NCBI GenBank assembly: GCA_028716385.1
Contig: JAQUPX010000006.1
Location: 186,001 to 250,000 of the forward strand
Reading direction: 5' to 3'
DNA: 64,000 nucleotides
From: a bacterium
GTDB taxonomy: Bacteria > Hydrothermota > UBA3073 > JACQXS01 > JAQTXJ01
The translations under genes were made by a program, and so were the position numbers. The notes below the pieces were generated by a model that had not been told where the DNA came from, made no database searches, and saw nothing but the letters and a program-made list of their open reading frames with translations. Positions 32,323 to 41,365 of this stretch are shown piece by piece. The stretch's first letter is position 1, and each line of letters begins with the position of its first letter.

Positions 32323-33138
32323 CTATTTCAAGTAGGACATCTTTACTACTTTTACTGGTTTATAGTTATTTACCTTCACAAAATAAATTCCGGGTTTTAG
32401 GTTACTGCCAATAACATTATTTTTTGTTTCTTCAACTAATTTACCACTTATATCATAGACTTGTATTTTTGTTTTACTGTCCACTGACCGCTCACCACTT
32501 ACCACTGTTGTTTGCACAAACGGATTTGGAAATATCTCTATTTTTACATTTTGATTTTTAATGTTTGGGTTTTCTTCTATGCCTATTTCTTCTCCGGAAA
32601 TATAGACATCTTCTATAAACAAATTTGCCCCGGCCATGTTGTCAGGCTGGGATGTGTAGCTACCTGAAGAAAAACTAATTCCTCTTATAGTATCGTTTGT
32701 AGTATAAACTTTTTCCCAAATAACCCAATTTTCAGTAGAATCTATATCCTCCTCCCCCCCTGCCATGTCACTCCATTCTTTTCTCCAGTTATTATTTATA
32801 TTTATTTTAAGCCTTACTTCTGCACGACCAGACCAAACTCCAATATCATATTTTAAAAACGCCCTACAGGTGCAGTTTATTGCAGGGGGATATATTGTTT
32901 GAACAATTTCTCCCCATCTGTTTGCCCCACTCATTGCCCACGTTGAAATATGACAGGCATTTGGAGGTGAAATATCCTTACTCGTATCTATATCCACCTG
33001 AGCCATACTTCCACCAAATTCGGAAGCTACCCACCCCGTATCCCACGGTGTCATATCAAACCCACCGTTAAATATTAGATTATCCGCAAATACGGATAAT
33101 GGAGCGACCAAAATTACAAATATAAATAACTTTCTCAT
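32323..33138 (-). CDS. Secreted T9SS cargo, paralogue of the 17056 gene
   Basis: 271 residues: signal peptide (MRKLFIFVILVAPLSVFA), a jelly roll starting NLIFNGGFDMTPWDTGW that is nearly identical to the first 20 mature residues of the 17056 product, then a sorting domain (VYDISGKLVEE, LKPGIYFVKVNNYKPVKVVKMSYLK). ATG 33138 is chosen because the signal peptide begins there; a start 33 nt upstream would add an acidic extension. It lacks the three inserted elements seen in its paralogue. Gene duplication within about 15 kb, in inverted orientation. Confidence 0.78.
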   Translation of the reverse strand: MRKLFIFVILVAPLSVFADNLIFNGGFDMTPWDTGWVASEFGGSMAQVDIDTSKDISPPNACHISTWAMSGANRWGEIVQTIYPPAINCTCRAFLKYDIGVWSGRAEVRLKININNNWRKEWSDMAGGEEDIDSTENWVIWEKVYTTNDTIRGISFSSGSYTSQPDNMAGANLFIEDVYISGEEIGIEENPNIKNQNVKIEIFPNPFVQTTVVSGERSVDSKTKIQVYDISGKLVEETKNNVIGSNLKPGIYFVKVNNYKPVKVVKMSYLK

Positions 33139-33232
33139 AATGCCTTCTATATCTTTAATTATATCAAACAATAATTAATGTTCCAAAAGTATGTTTTTGT
33201 CAAGTTTTGAAAAACCGGTTTTACCTTTTTGA

Positions 33233-33261
33233 TTGACAACAACTGAAACTTAGGATATTCC
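33233..33261 (+). promoter_or_regulatory. MBL hydrolase promoter TTGACA-17-TATTCC
   Basis: TTGACA 33233-33238, a 17-bp spacer, TATTCC 33256-33261, then 15 nt to ATG 33277. Leader about 8 nt, no SD. Confidence 0.55.
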
Positions 33262-33276
33262 ATTGATAAAATCTTA

Positions 33277-33840
33277 ATGAAAATCATACAATTGGAAGTT
33301 GGAATGTTGCAGACAAACGTATACATATTAAGCATTCCTGCAAAAGACGGAAACGACTGCAACATAATTATTGACCCGGGAGCTGAACCCGAAAAGATTT
33401 TATCCGAGTTGAAAAAAAACAATATCTCTGAAATTAAATATATCCTCCTAACTCATAATCACTGGGACCATACCGGAGCAGTCATTCCCCTGAAAAACAA
33501 ACTAAAAATAAAATGCGGTTCCCATACACTCGATAAAACAGAATGCGTTGATTTTTTATTTAATGACGGAGACGTTCTTGACGGACTCCAAGTCATACAC
33601 ACTCCCGGACATACAACCGGCGGTTGTTGTTTCTTTATTCCTTCTGTCAACCCGCCAATATTATTTGCCGGGGATACTATTTTCCCGGAAGGCGGGTACG
33701 GAAGAACGGATTTTGGAGGGAATGAAAAAGATATAAAAAAAAGTATAAAAGATAAAATCCTGGTGTTGCCTCCAAATACCATTATATACCCGGGACACGG
33801 CCCGTCCACAACAGTAGAACAGGAACAAGAATACTGGTAG
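33277..33840 (+). CDS. MBL-fold metallohydrolase (glyoxalase II-like)
   Basis: A 187-residue single-domain hydrolase. The metal ligands are H60, H62, D64 and H65 (THNHWDHTG), HTPGHTTGG, FAGDTIF and YPGHGPSTT. The fold is that of the glyoxalase II/YcbL group, which splits thioesters such as S-lactoylglutathione or persulfides; the substrate is not fixed by the motifs. The protein is shorter than true GloB (about 250 residues) and lacks its C-terminal helical domain. No operon partner downstream; 33841-34043 holds a repeat spacer. Confidence 0.88.
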   Translation: MKIIQLEVGMLQTNVYILSIPAKDGNDCNIIIDPGAEPEKILSELKKNNISEIKYILLTHNHWDHTGAVIPLKNKLKIKCGSHTLDKTECVDFLFNDGDVLDGLQVIHTPGHTTGGCCFFIPSVNPPILFAGDTIFPEGGYGRTDFGGNEKDIKKSIKDKILVLPPNTIIYPGHGPSTTVEQEQEYW

Positions 33841-33899
33841 GGTACAATAGAAATTAAAAATCAAAAATTAAATATCAAAAAAAAACAGAGAAAAGAATG

Positions 33900-33923
33900 G
33901 ATTCCCGCTTTCGCGGGAATGAC
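33900..33923. repeat. Palindrome GATTCCCGCTTTCGCGGGAA-TGAC
   Basis: Same family as 3942 and 13641. All three are followed by AAATGG or GAATGG. It is intergenic, between the MBL hydrolase and the DUF58 gene. Confidence 0.7.
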
Positions 33924-34043
33924 AAATGGTAAAAAGAAGCCGCCCCGCTAAGGCGGAATGGGCACAGAAGAGAAGAAATATAGAGAGTATAAAGAGTTTA
34001 GGCGGTAAAATTAATGTAATATATTTTAAGTCGTTATATATAA

Positions 34044-34916
34044 ATGCATAACTATCTAAATCCTGCAGTTCTTTCGAAACTCAAAACAATGGAACTTCGC
34101 GCCCGTATTATAGTTGAGGGAGCATTAATCGGCATTCACCGCAGCCCCTATCACGGATTTTCAACCGAATTCAAAGACCACCGAAACTACCAGGCAGGAG
34201 ATGAACTAAAACGAATTGACTGGAAAGTATACGCACGAAGCAATAAGTTTTACACAAAACAATTTGAAGAAGAATCAAATCTCAACGTTTATATAGTATT
34301 GGATGGAAGCGCTTCTATGAAATATACGTCAACTGCATTATCAAAATTTGAATACGCAAGTTATCTTGCCGCTTCTCTCTCGTGGCTGTTGATGAAACAA
34401 AAAGATGCCGTAGGACTTGCAATTTTTGATGAAAAACTTTCCGTGTTCCAGCCTCCTGCCACGACAAAATCCCATCTGGCACGGTTAATGAAAATACTGG
34501 ACGAAAGCAAACCTTCCAACTGTACTAAAATTCTATCCAACATTGACACCCTGTTAGCGCAAATAAAAAAAAGAAGCCTTGTAATTATTTTATCGGATTT
34601 ACTTATTCCCACAGCAGACGTTATTAAAGCCGTAAAAAATATAAGCGCAAAAGGGAACGAAGTAATTATCTTTCACATACTTGACGATTCAGAATATAAA
34701 CTTAAAATCAACGAATCAATAATCTTGAAAGACCTTGAAACAGAGACCGAAATTTCCGTTACGCCAACTCTAAAATCCTCATACGAAAAAGAACTTCATA
34801 AATGCATAGACTTGTATAAAAAAACTTTCCGTTCCCGTAACGTTGATTATTTATTAATTCGAACTTCCGAGCCGCTCGAAAATGCTCTTATATATTATCT
34901 TGCAAAACATCAATAA
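34044..34916 (+). CDS. DUF58 domain protein (VWA-like)
   Basis: 290 residues. FSTEFKDHRNYQAGDELKRIDWKVYARSNKFYTKQF is the conserved DUF58 core; LNVYIVLDGSASMKYTS is the metal-site (MIDAS-like) DxSxS of the embedded VWA fold. In many bacteria it is encoded next to a MoxR ATPase and Bat proteins; no moxR is in the window. It is followed after 2 nt by the BatA-like membrane gene, so they are probably co-translated. Likely role: envelope stress or complex assembly at the membrane. Confidence 0.88.
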   Translation: MHNYLNPAVLSKLKTMELRARIIVEGALIGIHRSPYHGFSTEFKDHRNYQAGDELKRIDWKVYARSNKFYTKQFEEESNLNVYIVLDGSASMKYTSTALSKFEYASYLAASLSWLLMKQKDAVGLAIFDEKLSVFQPPATTKSHLARLMKILDESKPSNCTKILSNIDTLLAQIKKRSLVIILSDLLIPTADVIKAVKNISAKGNEVIIFHILDDSEYKLKINESIILKDLETETEISVTPTLKSSYEKELHKCIDLYKKTFRSRNVDYLLIRTSEPLENALIYYLAKHQ

Positions 34917-34918
34917 AA

Positions 34919-36655
34919 ATGAATTTTCTTATACCTAATTTTCTTTTCTGGTTGTTTGCACTGCCGATTCCTTTCCTTATTCATTTATGGCATAAGAAAA
35001 CCACCCGCCGCGTATTGTTTTCGAGCACTATGTTTTTCCAACAATCCGAACAGGGTAAACAATCTTTTAAAAAACCAAAAGACATATTATTATTAATTCT
35101 ACGCACACTAATCCTTTTATTTATTATTCTTGGTTTTGCAAATCCTGTCTTAAATAAAAAACAAAACACCGTTATGCTTGACGATTCTTATGATATGTTA
35201 ACCAAAAGTGGCAAATCCACAATTTTTGAACTCGGATTAAAAGAAGCGCATAAAATCAAAGGGGCAAAATTAGTATTTGCTTCCGGAACTAAATACAACG
35301 AATATCCTAAAGCGACTCCTTCCGCTAAATTCCGGAGGTTTGCGCTTCAATCCAAAACGGATACAACTCAAGAATACCCGGATTACATAATCACAAAATT
35401 AGGGAAAATTTCCAAACTACCAAATGTTAAACTCGTAGAAATTGATGGCAGAGACGATAATTTTTCCATAGACTCTTTGCTGATTGAAAATTCAAAATTG
35501 TTTGTAAAAATAACAAATCATACTTCAAAAACCGCAGAAAAACTCATTACTTTATTTACCAAAGGAACAACGGACAAAGACACTCTATCTGCAAAAATTT
35601 CTATCCCCGCAAATTCAAATACAATAACTTTGTTCCCTTTACCGGAAAAGGCAAAATATGGTTACCTGCAAATAGAATCCGATGCTCTGGATATAGACAA
35701 TATAAGATACTTTGTAGTCCCATCTATGCCTTCGCTTAAAGTCCTTATTACGGGAGACACTTTGAATTCGTTTTTTATAGAAAATGCGCTTGCGCCACCG
35801 GGAGGAAATTCAAAAATCACTTTAAGCATAAGCGTAACTCAAGCTTCCCTGCCTACCGGTCAGGCAGGCAGCTTGAAGGATATAAGCTCAAACTTGCCTA
35901 ACAACACCGATGCAAACAACTGCGATGTTATTATATTCAATGGGAATTCCATATCCCAAATACCCCATACTATTTTTGCGCCGTCAGATGCACCCCTCGT
36001 AAAATCAGGGTTTCTGAGACTAACTGCTTTAACGGAAACGCATCCCCTATTTGATGATAAAGATATTATTACCGAATTTAAACAAGCCAGATTTACAAGA
36101 GTCGCTCAACTGGACAGCAACTTATTACGTAGCTCAAAAATACTTGCAAGATTTTCTAACAATTCTCCTGCGATTGTGGAATTAGAAAACGGAAATTTGT
36201 GGCTTGCATTTCCATTAAATCAATACTCGGATGATTTTATTGTTTCCCCTTCTTTCGTCCTATTTATGCAACGGATAGTTTACTGGATGGCAGGAAAACA
36301 AATCCAAAAACATAATTTTATAGTAGGGGAGAAAGCGAGTTGCAAGGTAGAAAAGTCGGGGACTTATTTATGCAAATACATCTCAGGCGGACAAAATAAA
36401 GATTTCAGACTTAATTCTAAAATAGAAGCGGACGGCATATACGTAAACCTGCCGACAGAAATACCCGGCATTTATGAACTACAGGGAACAACGGATGCGA
36501 TGTTCTTTGCAGTCAACATAAGCAATGAAATCGCCTTGCCTTCAAGCGCCATAGACTTATCCAAAAACTATGTCTTAATCAGAAATTGGTTTTTCTGGCT
36601 CGCATTAGTTTTAATGGGGCTTGAAATGATAATAAAGACATACCTAAAAATCTGA
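34919..36655 (+). CDS. BatA N-terminal domain protein
   Basis: 578 residues. The N-terminus (FLIPNFLFWLFALPIPFLIHLWHKK, then RRVLFSSTMFF, and a second helix LLLILRTLILLFIILGFANPVL) is the BatA/aerotolerance N-terminal domain. A large periplasmic part follows, and a final helix (FFWLALVLMGLEMIIKTYL) anchors the C-terminus. The VWA domain of true BatA is not evident. Codons 35835-35880 contain a nested palindromic repeat giving QASLPTGQAGSLKDISS in frame. It partners the DUF58 gene; the 3' end is 10 bp from the convergent deoB. Confidence 0.8.
   Translation: MNFLIPNFLFWLFALPIPFLIHLWHKKTTRRVLFSSTMFFQQSEQGKQSFKKPKDILLLILRTLILLFIILGFANPVLNKKQNTVMLDDSYDMLTKSGKSTIFELGLKEAHKIKGAKLVFASGTKYNEYPKATPSAKFRRFALQSKTDTTQEYPDYIITKLGKISKLPNVKLVEIDGRDDNFSIDSLLIENSKLFVKITNHTSKTAEKLITLFTKGTTDKDTLSAKISIPANSNTITLFPLPEKAKYGYLQIESDALDIDNIRYFVVPSMPSLKVLITGDTLNSFFIENALAPPGGNSKITLSISVTQASLPTGQAGSLKDISSNLPNNTDANNCDVIIFNGNSISQIPHTIFAPSDAPLVKSGFLRLTALTETHPLFDDKDIITEFKQARFTRVAQLDSNLLRSSKILARFSNNSPAIVELENGNLWLAFPLNQYSDDFIVSPSFVLFMQRIVYWMAGKQIQKHNFIVGEKASCKVEKSGTYLCKYISGGQNKDFRLNSKIEADGIYVNLPTEIPGIYELQGTTDAMFFAVNISNEIALPSSAIDLSKNYVLIRNWFFWLALVLMGLEMIIKTYLKI
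35835..35880. repeat. Nested palindromes inside the BatA-like gene
   Basis: An outer hairpin AACTCAAGCTTCC...AGCTTGAAGG (cf. 32272-32290 without insert) has CTGCCTACCGGTCAGGCAGG in its loop. The whole stays in frame. Confidence 0.8.
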
Positions 36656-36665
36656 TAAAATTCTT

Positions 36666-37832
36666 TTAGTGCTTTAGTATCTGCGACAGAAAGCTTTTTC
36701 CTTGAGTAAGTTTTATTCCAAAATGTTGACCAATTGTAGCACCGACATCTGCAAAAGTTTGTCTTACCCCGATATATTTACCCTTCGCAATCTTATCCCC
36801 GTAAACTAAAATAGGAATATATTCTCTTGAGTGGTCGGTAGACGGCGTAGTGGGGTCGTTCCCATGGTCTGCAGTTATAAAAAGTATATCCTCTTTGTCT
36901 AATTTATTTAAGAATCCCTTTAACCATTTATCAAAATATTCAAGTCCCTTTGCAAAATTTATCACATCATTTCTATGTCCCCACAACATATCAAAATCCA
37001 AGAAATTAGCAAAAATAATCCCATCGGCAGTTTTATCAGTAAGGGTCTTCATTGTCTTATCCGCAACATCAAAATTGTCTTTCGTATTAATACTTTCCGT
37101 TATCCCCCTATTCGTAAATAAATAATTTACCTTACCTATCGTAGTAACTTCAAATTTCTTTTCTTTTAGTAAATCCAATAAAGTTACCCCCGTCGGAGGT
37201 AATGAATAATCCCTTCTTTCAGGTACTCGTTTGAATGCGCCCGATTCACCGATAAACGGGCGGGCAATTATTCTTCCTATATCAGGAAACATTTCCCTTG
37301 CAATTTCGCAAAGTCTATATAACTCCTCAAGAGGAATTATGGATTTATGCGCAGCAATTTGAAATACCGAGTCTGCCGAAGTATAAACTATCGGGTATCC
37401 CGTTTTTATATGTTCATCTCCTAACCGGGCAATGATTTCCGTTCCGGAAGCAGCTCCCCCGCCAAGCACGTTTCCCTGTGGAATGGCAGCGCTAAATCTT
37501 TTCAGCATATCTTCCGGGAAACCATCAAGAAATACGGGAAATGGTTTTGACGTAACAACTCCCGTCAATTCCCAGTGTCCTATTGTGGAATCTTTACCTG
37601 CCGAAAGTTCCGCCGCTTTACCGTAAGATGCCAACGGGGAATCCACTAAAGGAACGCCTTTTATGGAGATTATATTGCCAAGGCCAAGTGATTGAAGAAC
37701 CGGCAAGTCCAGTCCGCCTAATTGATTAGCCAGATTGCCAAGCGTATTGGAGTTTTCGTCGCCGTATTTTATCGCATCAGGCAATGCGCCGCAACCAACA
37801 CCGTCTAAAAGTAAAATAACTGCTCTTTTCAT
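36666..37832 (-). CDS. deoB: Phosphopentomutase
   Basis: 388 residues of the alkaline-phosphatase superfamily. It interconverts ribose-1-P (or deoxyribose-1-P) and the 5-phosphate in nucleoside salvage. MKRAVILLLDGVGCGALPDA holds the first metal-binding Asp. STIGHWELTGVV, GGGAASGTEIIARLG and ITADHGNDPTTPSTDHSREYIP hold the remaining ligands and the catalytic Thr region. The start overlaps the stop of the lytic transglycosylase gene by 4 nt (ATGA), so it is translated as the second gene of that operon. Confidence 0.96.
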   Translation of the reverse strand: MKRAVILLLDGVGCGALPDAIKYGDENSNTLGNLANQLGGLDLPVLQSLGLGNIISIKGVPLVDSPLASYGKAAELSAGKDSTIGHWELTGVVTSKPFPVFLDGFPEDMLKRFSAAIPQGNVLGGGAASGTEIIARLGDEHIKTGYPIVYTSADSVFQIAAHKSIIPLEELYRLCEIAREMFPDIGRIIARPFIGESGAFKRVPERRDYSLPPTGVTLLDLLKEKKFEVTTIGKVNYLFTNRGITESINTKDNFDVADKTMKTLTDKTADGIIFANFLDFDMLWGHRNDVINFAKGLEYFDKWLKGFLNKLDKEDILFITADHGNDPTTPSTDHSREYIPILVYGDKIAKGKYIGVRQTFADVGATIGQHFGIKLTQGKSFLSQILKH

Positions 37833-39742
37833 TCACCGTATATTTGCTCGTAAGCACAATAATTACCAATAACTCTTTTTACGTATCTCCGTGTCTGGTC
37901 AAAAGGAATTTGTTCGACCCAGCAATCTATTTTTGACGTATCCGTAGAAGCTATCCAGTCTCTCACGTTATCAGGACCACCATTATATGCGGCTAAAGCG
38001 AATTCTTCTTTGTTATACAAAAGTTCTTTCATTTTATTTATATAATGAGCGCCAAATCTTATACTTGTAGGCGGGTCAAACATATTATAATGACTGACTC
38101 CCAATTCCCGCGCAATATGTTTTGCCGTTTTAGGTATAACTTGTGTCAATCCCATAGCGTTTGCAGAGGACATTGCAGCCGGGTTAAACTGGCTCTCCTC
38201 TCTCATAATAGCAAGAAGCAGAAATTCATCCAGTTCCTGGGACAGCTCATCAATAGTAGGCAAAAAACATACAGGATAAAGCACTTCTGCAAATTTTCTT
38301 GGTATTGCGCCCGGGAAAGTAATTTTTTTGGCATATACTATTGCAAGGTCGTTTATTCCGTAATGATAGAATAGTTTTGCTATTTTCCAATAAAAAAGAG
38401 GGTGTTCGTTATTAATAGAGCGCACCTCGTCTATTCCTTCTTTAGTAATTCCGAGTTTTAACAAAAGTTCTCCTCTTCTGAAGCTAACCTGTTCATTTCC
38501 TTTAACGGTATAAGGAGTTTTAGCCCATTGATTAATCCATTGCAATGGTTCGCATTCCAATAAACTTACGGATATGTTTCCCCTGAAAGGAGATAAATTG
38601 CGTTCGTTTAGAAGCCATGTATAATAAGAAAAAGGATATTCTTTGATTACTTTTGTTAAATAAGTTTTTGCCGAATCTTTTTTGCCCTGTAAATCATACA
38701 ACCTATAAGTCCAGTAATATGATGTCGGAGCAGATATGTTTTTGCAAGCCTCAAAACCTACGTCAAAACGTTTAAGCTCCATAGCAAGCATAATTGTTCT
38801 GAGGTCCGCAACTTCCGAATTATCACTCCATTGAGGAACATCTTTATACTTAAGCATCGCTTCTTGTTTTCTCCCAAGTTGATGTAAACAATAGGCATTC
38901 CAGAATATTGCTTCCGAATCTGAAGATTGCTGATAATACCTTAATGCAAGTTCCAGGTTGCCTAATTTTCTTTCGCAATCACCAGCTATTTTCCAGAATC
39001 CTTTATCCGTAGCAAGAATTTCTGCCCTGTCGTAGAGTTTTTTGTTGAATAAACTTTTGGCGACAAGTTCCTCTTCTCCTTTTACATCCCCAAGACAGGT
39101 AATTGCCTTTTCATAATCTTTAGCAAAAAAATTTATCCTACCTCTTAATCTTAAACTATCCTCCGGTATTCTATCCAGACAATATTTGGCATACTCTGAT
39201 TCCGGATACTCGGTTGCCAGCCTTAACCACAAATCTTTTGCACTTTGTTTTGAACGTTCTTTAAGAACCGCAACATAATACCAGGAAAGTGGAGGAACGA
39301 ATCCTTTTTCTATAACTGATATTGCAGTCGAATAATTACCGAGTGCCGAATAACAATCAGCAAGCCCTTTATATACGGATTGGATATATACAAAATTGGG
39401 ATAATCTATTACTATACTATTTAAATAATTTAAAGCATCACTATATCTTCTCATCTCTAAAAGGCAATGAGCAATCTTGAACAGAGAATGAGGCATCAAA
39501 AGAGAATCCGCTTTTTTATAATATTTAATGGCCGAATCTAATTCTCCTTTGTTCTCGTATATATAGGCAATTTGAAATGGTTCTTTAACTACCGATAACG
39601 CTTTTTCATAGTTATGAAGCCTAAGGTATAATGACCCAAGCTGCTGCGAATCGGTAATCATAGGGATAGCACGGCCAAATTCATGAAGTTCAATATATCT
39701 TTGTGGCGTGCTTAATAAAAGTACAAAAATTAAATTAATCAT
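37829..39742 (-). CDS. Slt-type soluble lytic transglycosylase with TPR-like superhelix
   Basis: 637 residues. A short signal peptide (MINLIFVLLL) is followed by a long alpha-superhelix with TPR-like pairs (for example AHCLLEMRRYSDALNYLNSI, SALGNYSTAISVIEKGF, KLGNLELALRYYQQ), then a C-terminal lysozyme-like domain. There FLLLAIMREESQFNPAAMSS carries the catalytic Glu (E516), with AMGLTQVIPKTAK and YNGGPDNV. It cleaves the glycan strands of peptidoglycan. Larger than the Slt catalytic core; the architecture matches Slt70. SD GCAGGA before ATG 39742. Operon with deoB. Confidence 0.9.
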   Translation of the reverse strand: MINLIFVLLLSTPQRYIELHEFGRAIPMITDSQQLGSLYLRLHNYEKALSVVKEPFQIAYIYENKGELDSAIKYYKKADSLLMPHSLFKIAHCLLEMRRYSDALNYLNSIVIDYPNFVYIQSVYKGLADCYSALGNYSTAISVIEKGFVPPLSWYYVAVLKERSKQSAKDLWLRLATEYPESEYAKYCLDRIPEDSLRLRGRINFFAKDYEKAITCLGDVKGEEELVAKSLFNKKLYDRAEILATDKGFWKIAGDCERKLGNLELALRYYQQSSDSEAIFWNAYCLHQLGRKQEAMLKYKDVPQWSDNSEVADLRTIMLAMELKRFDVGFEACKNISAPTSYYWTYRLYDLQGKKDSAKTYLTKVIKEYPFSYYTWLLNERNLSPFRGNISVSLLECEPLQWINQWAKTPYTVKGNEQVSFRRGELLLKLGITKEGIDEVRSINNEHPLFYWKIAKLFYHYGINDLAIVYAKKITFPGAIPRKFAEVLYPVCFLPTIDELSQELDEFLLLAIMREESQFNPAAMSSANAMGLTQVIPKTAKHIARELGVSHYNMFDPPTSIRFGAHYINKMKELLYNKEEFALAAYNGGPDNVRDWIASTDTSKIDCWVEQIPFDQTRRYVKRVIGNYCAYEQIYGE

Positions 39743-39868
39743 TTATTTTCCTGCGCTTTCGGCAAATCTCTTTTAACATTTTTAATAATTAAATCATTAT
39801 ATATTTTTCTTGCCTGATATGAAAAACTTTGCTTTAATCTTTTATAACTATTTCGCTAAGTTTTCGAA

Positions 39869-41098
39869 TCATCGCTTTTCCGATTTTATAACTTCAGCAA
39901 GTCTTTTTATGCCCCTATCTATTTGCTCAAAAGTAGACGATGAAAAATTTAATCTCATACAGTTTTTTACTGAACCATCATGATAAAAATCTGTTCCCGG
40001 CACATAGGCTACTTTTTTTTCTATTGCCTTCATTATCATTTTTTCGGTATCTATGTATTCCGGCAATTTTATCCATAAGAACAATCCGCCTTCTACCTTT
40101 GTCCATTCTATAGTTGGAATTTTCAAAGGTAACATATGCTTATTCAAACTATTAAGCATAATTTTTTCTTTTTTACCATAGACGCTAATCAGATTTTGTA
40201 TATGTTTCTCCAATTCGTTATTTTCAAGTATTTTAGCAAGTATTGCCTGGATAAATGGTGGTGTGCAAAGGTCTATACTTTGTTTCCCTGTTGCAAGCTG
40301 AAAAACAATATCTTTACTTGAGAAAGTATACCCAAGTCTAAACCCCGGGCATAACAGTTTGCTAAAACTGCAAAGAGTAATAACTCTACCTTGCGGGGCA
40401 AGTGAAAATAAAGAAGGGATATCTTTACCTGAATATCTTAATTCTTTATAAGGAGTATCTTCAACTATCAGAAAATCGTATTTTTCTGCAAGTTCAATTA
40501 ATTTTTTTCGTCTTTCAAGGGATAAAGTTGTCCCGCCAGGATTTTGAAAGTCAGGAACGATATAAACGAATTTTATTCTATTAATTTCATGTTTCGCTAA
40601 ATTTTTTAATTTATTATTTATTATTTCTACCCGCATTCCATTTTCATCACAGGGGATACCGATAAATTTCGCTCCATAAGACTTAAATGCCATCAATCCG
40701 CCAAGGTAGGAAGGCTCTTCAACTATCACAATATCCTCGTAATTTAAAAATATTTTTGCTATAATATCCAGTCCCTGTTGGGAGCCTGTTGTTATGATAA
40801 GTTCCTCTTCCGTAAGTTGTATTTTTTCTTTTTGAATTAGTCTTTTGATAAGTTCTTGCTTTAACGGCACATAGCCTTCGGAAGCACCATATTGGAGAAT
40901 ACGTTTGCTATCCGTTGAGAGAACAGAAACAGTAGCTTTTTCTATTATTTTTGCAGGAAACAAGTTAGGATCAGGCAACCCTCCCGCAAATGATATAATA
41001 TCTGAATTTTCAGTTAATCTAAACATTTCTCTTATTGAAGAACGTTTTGTTGATTTAATTCTTGCAGAAAGCCTATTTTTTAAAAGTTTGGATACCAT
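39869..41098 (-). CDS. PLP-dependent aminotransferase, class I/II (LysN/2-aminoadipate-like)
   Basis: 409 residues, fold type I. ISFAGGLPDPNLFPAKII and IITTGSQQGLDIIAKIF open the family pattern. VYIVPDFQNPGGTTLSLERR and DTPYKEL precede the PLP-binding Lys, K247 in LCSFSKLLCPGFRLGY. The C-terminus is CMRLNFSSSTFEQI. This group includes 2-aminoadipate and aromatic aminotransferases and the catalytic domain of MocR regulators; no helix-turn-helix is attached. The amino-acid substrate is unresolved. The -10 ends 9 nt before ATG 41098, predicting a leaderless mRNA. Confidence 0.9.
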   Translation of the reverse strand: MVSKLLKNRLSARIKSTKRSSIREMFRLTENSDIISFAGGLPDPNLFPAKIIEKATVSVLSTDSKRILQYGASEGYVPLKQELIKRLIQKEKIQLTEEELIITTGSQQGLDIIAKIFLNYEDIVIVEEPSYLGGLMAFKSYGAKFIGIPCDENGMRVEIINNKLKNLAKHEINRIKFVYIVPDFQNPGGTTLSLERRKKLIELAEKYDFLIVEDTPYKELRYSGKDIPSLFSLAPQGRVITLCSFSKLLCPGFRLGYTFSSKDIVFQLATGKQSIDLCTPPFIQAILAKILENNELEKHIQNLISVYGKKEKIMLNSLNKHMLPLKIPTIEWTKVEGGLFLWIKLPEYIDTEKMIMKAIEKKVAYVPGTDFYHDGSVKNCMRLNFSSSTFEQIDRGIKRLAEVIKSEKR

Positions 41099-41107
41099 AT
41101 TCTTTTT

Positions 41108-41136
41108 TATAAAACTTAATGTTTGTTATTCTACAA
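41108..41136 (-). promoter_or_regulatory. Aminotransferase promoter TTGTAG-17-TTTATA
   Basis: TTGTAG is the complement of 41131-41136 and TTTATA that of 41108-41113, with a 17-bp spacer and 9 nt to the ATG. Confidence 0.5.
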
Positions 41137-41365
41137 CTATTTAGTTATTAGTGATTGATATTAAGACGAAGAATATTGATTTTTAGGTTTGTTGCCTTCG
41201 TATTTATCTATTACGTTTTTCCTAACAAAATTCTACAACATTCAACTTTTTCAAAGGATAACAAATAAATACCCATACCAAATATTCCAAGTAAATTAGT
41301 ACTTAAAATTACCTGTCTTAATTGCCCCCTTACTCTTCTCCCCTATAGGGCTTAATTTGAATATG

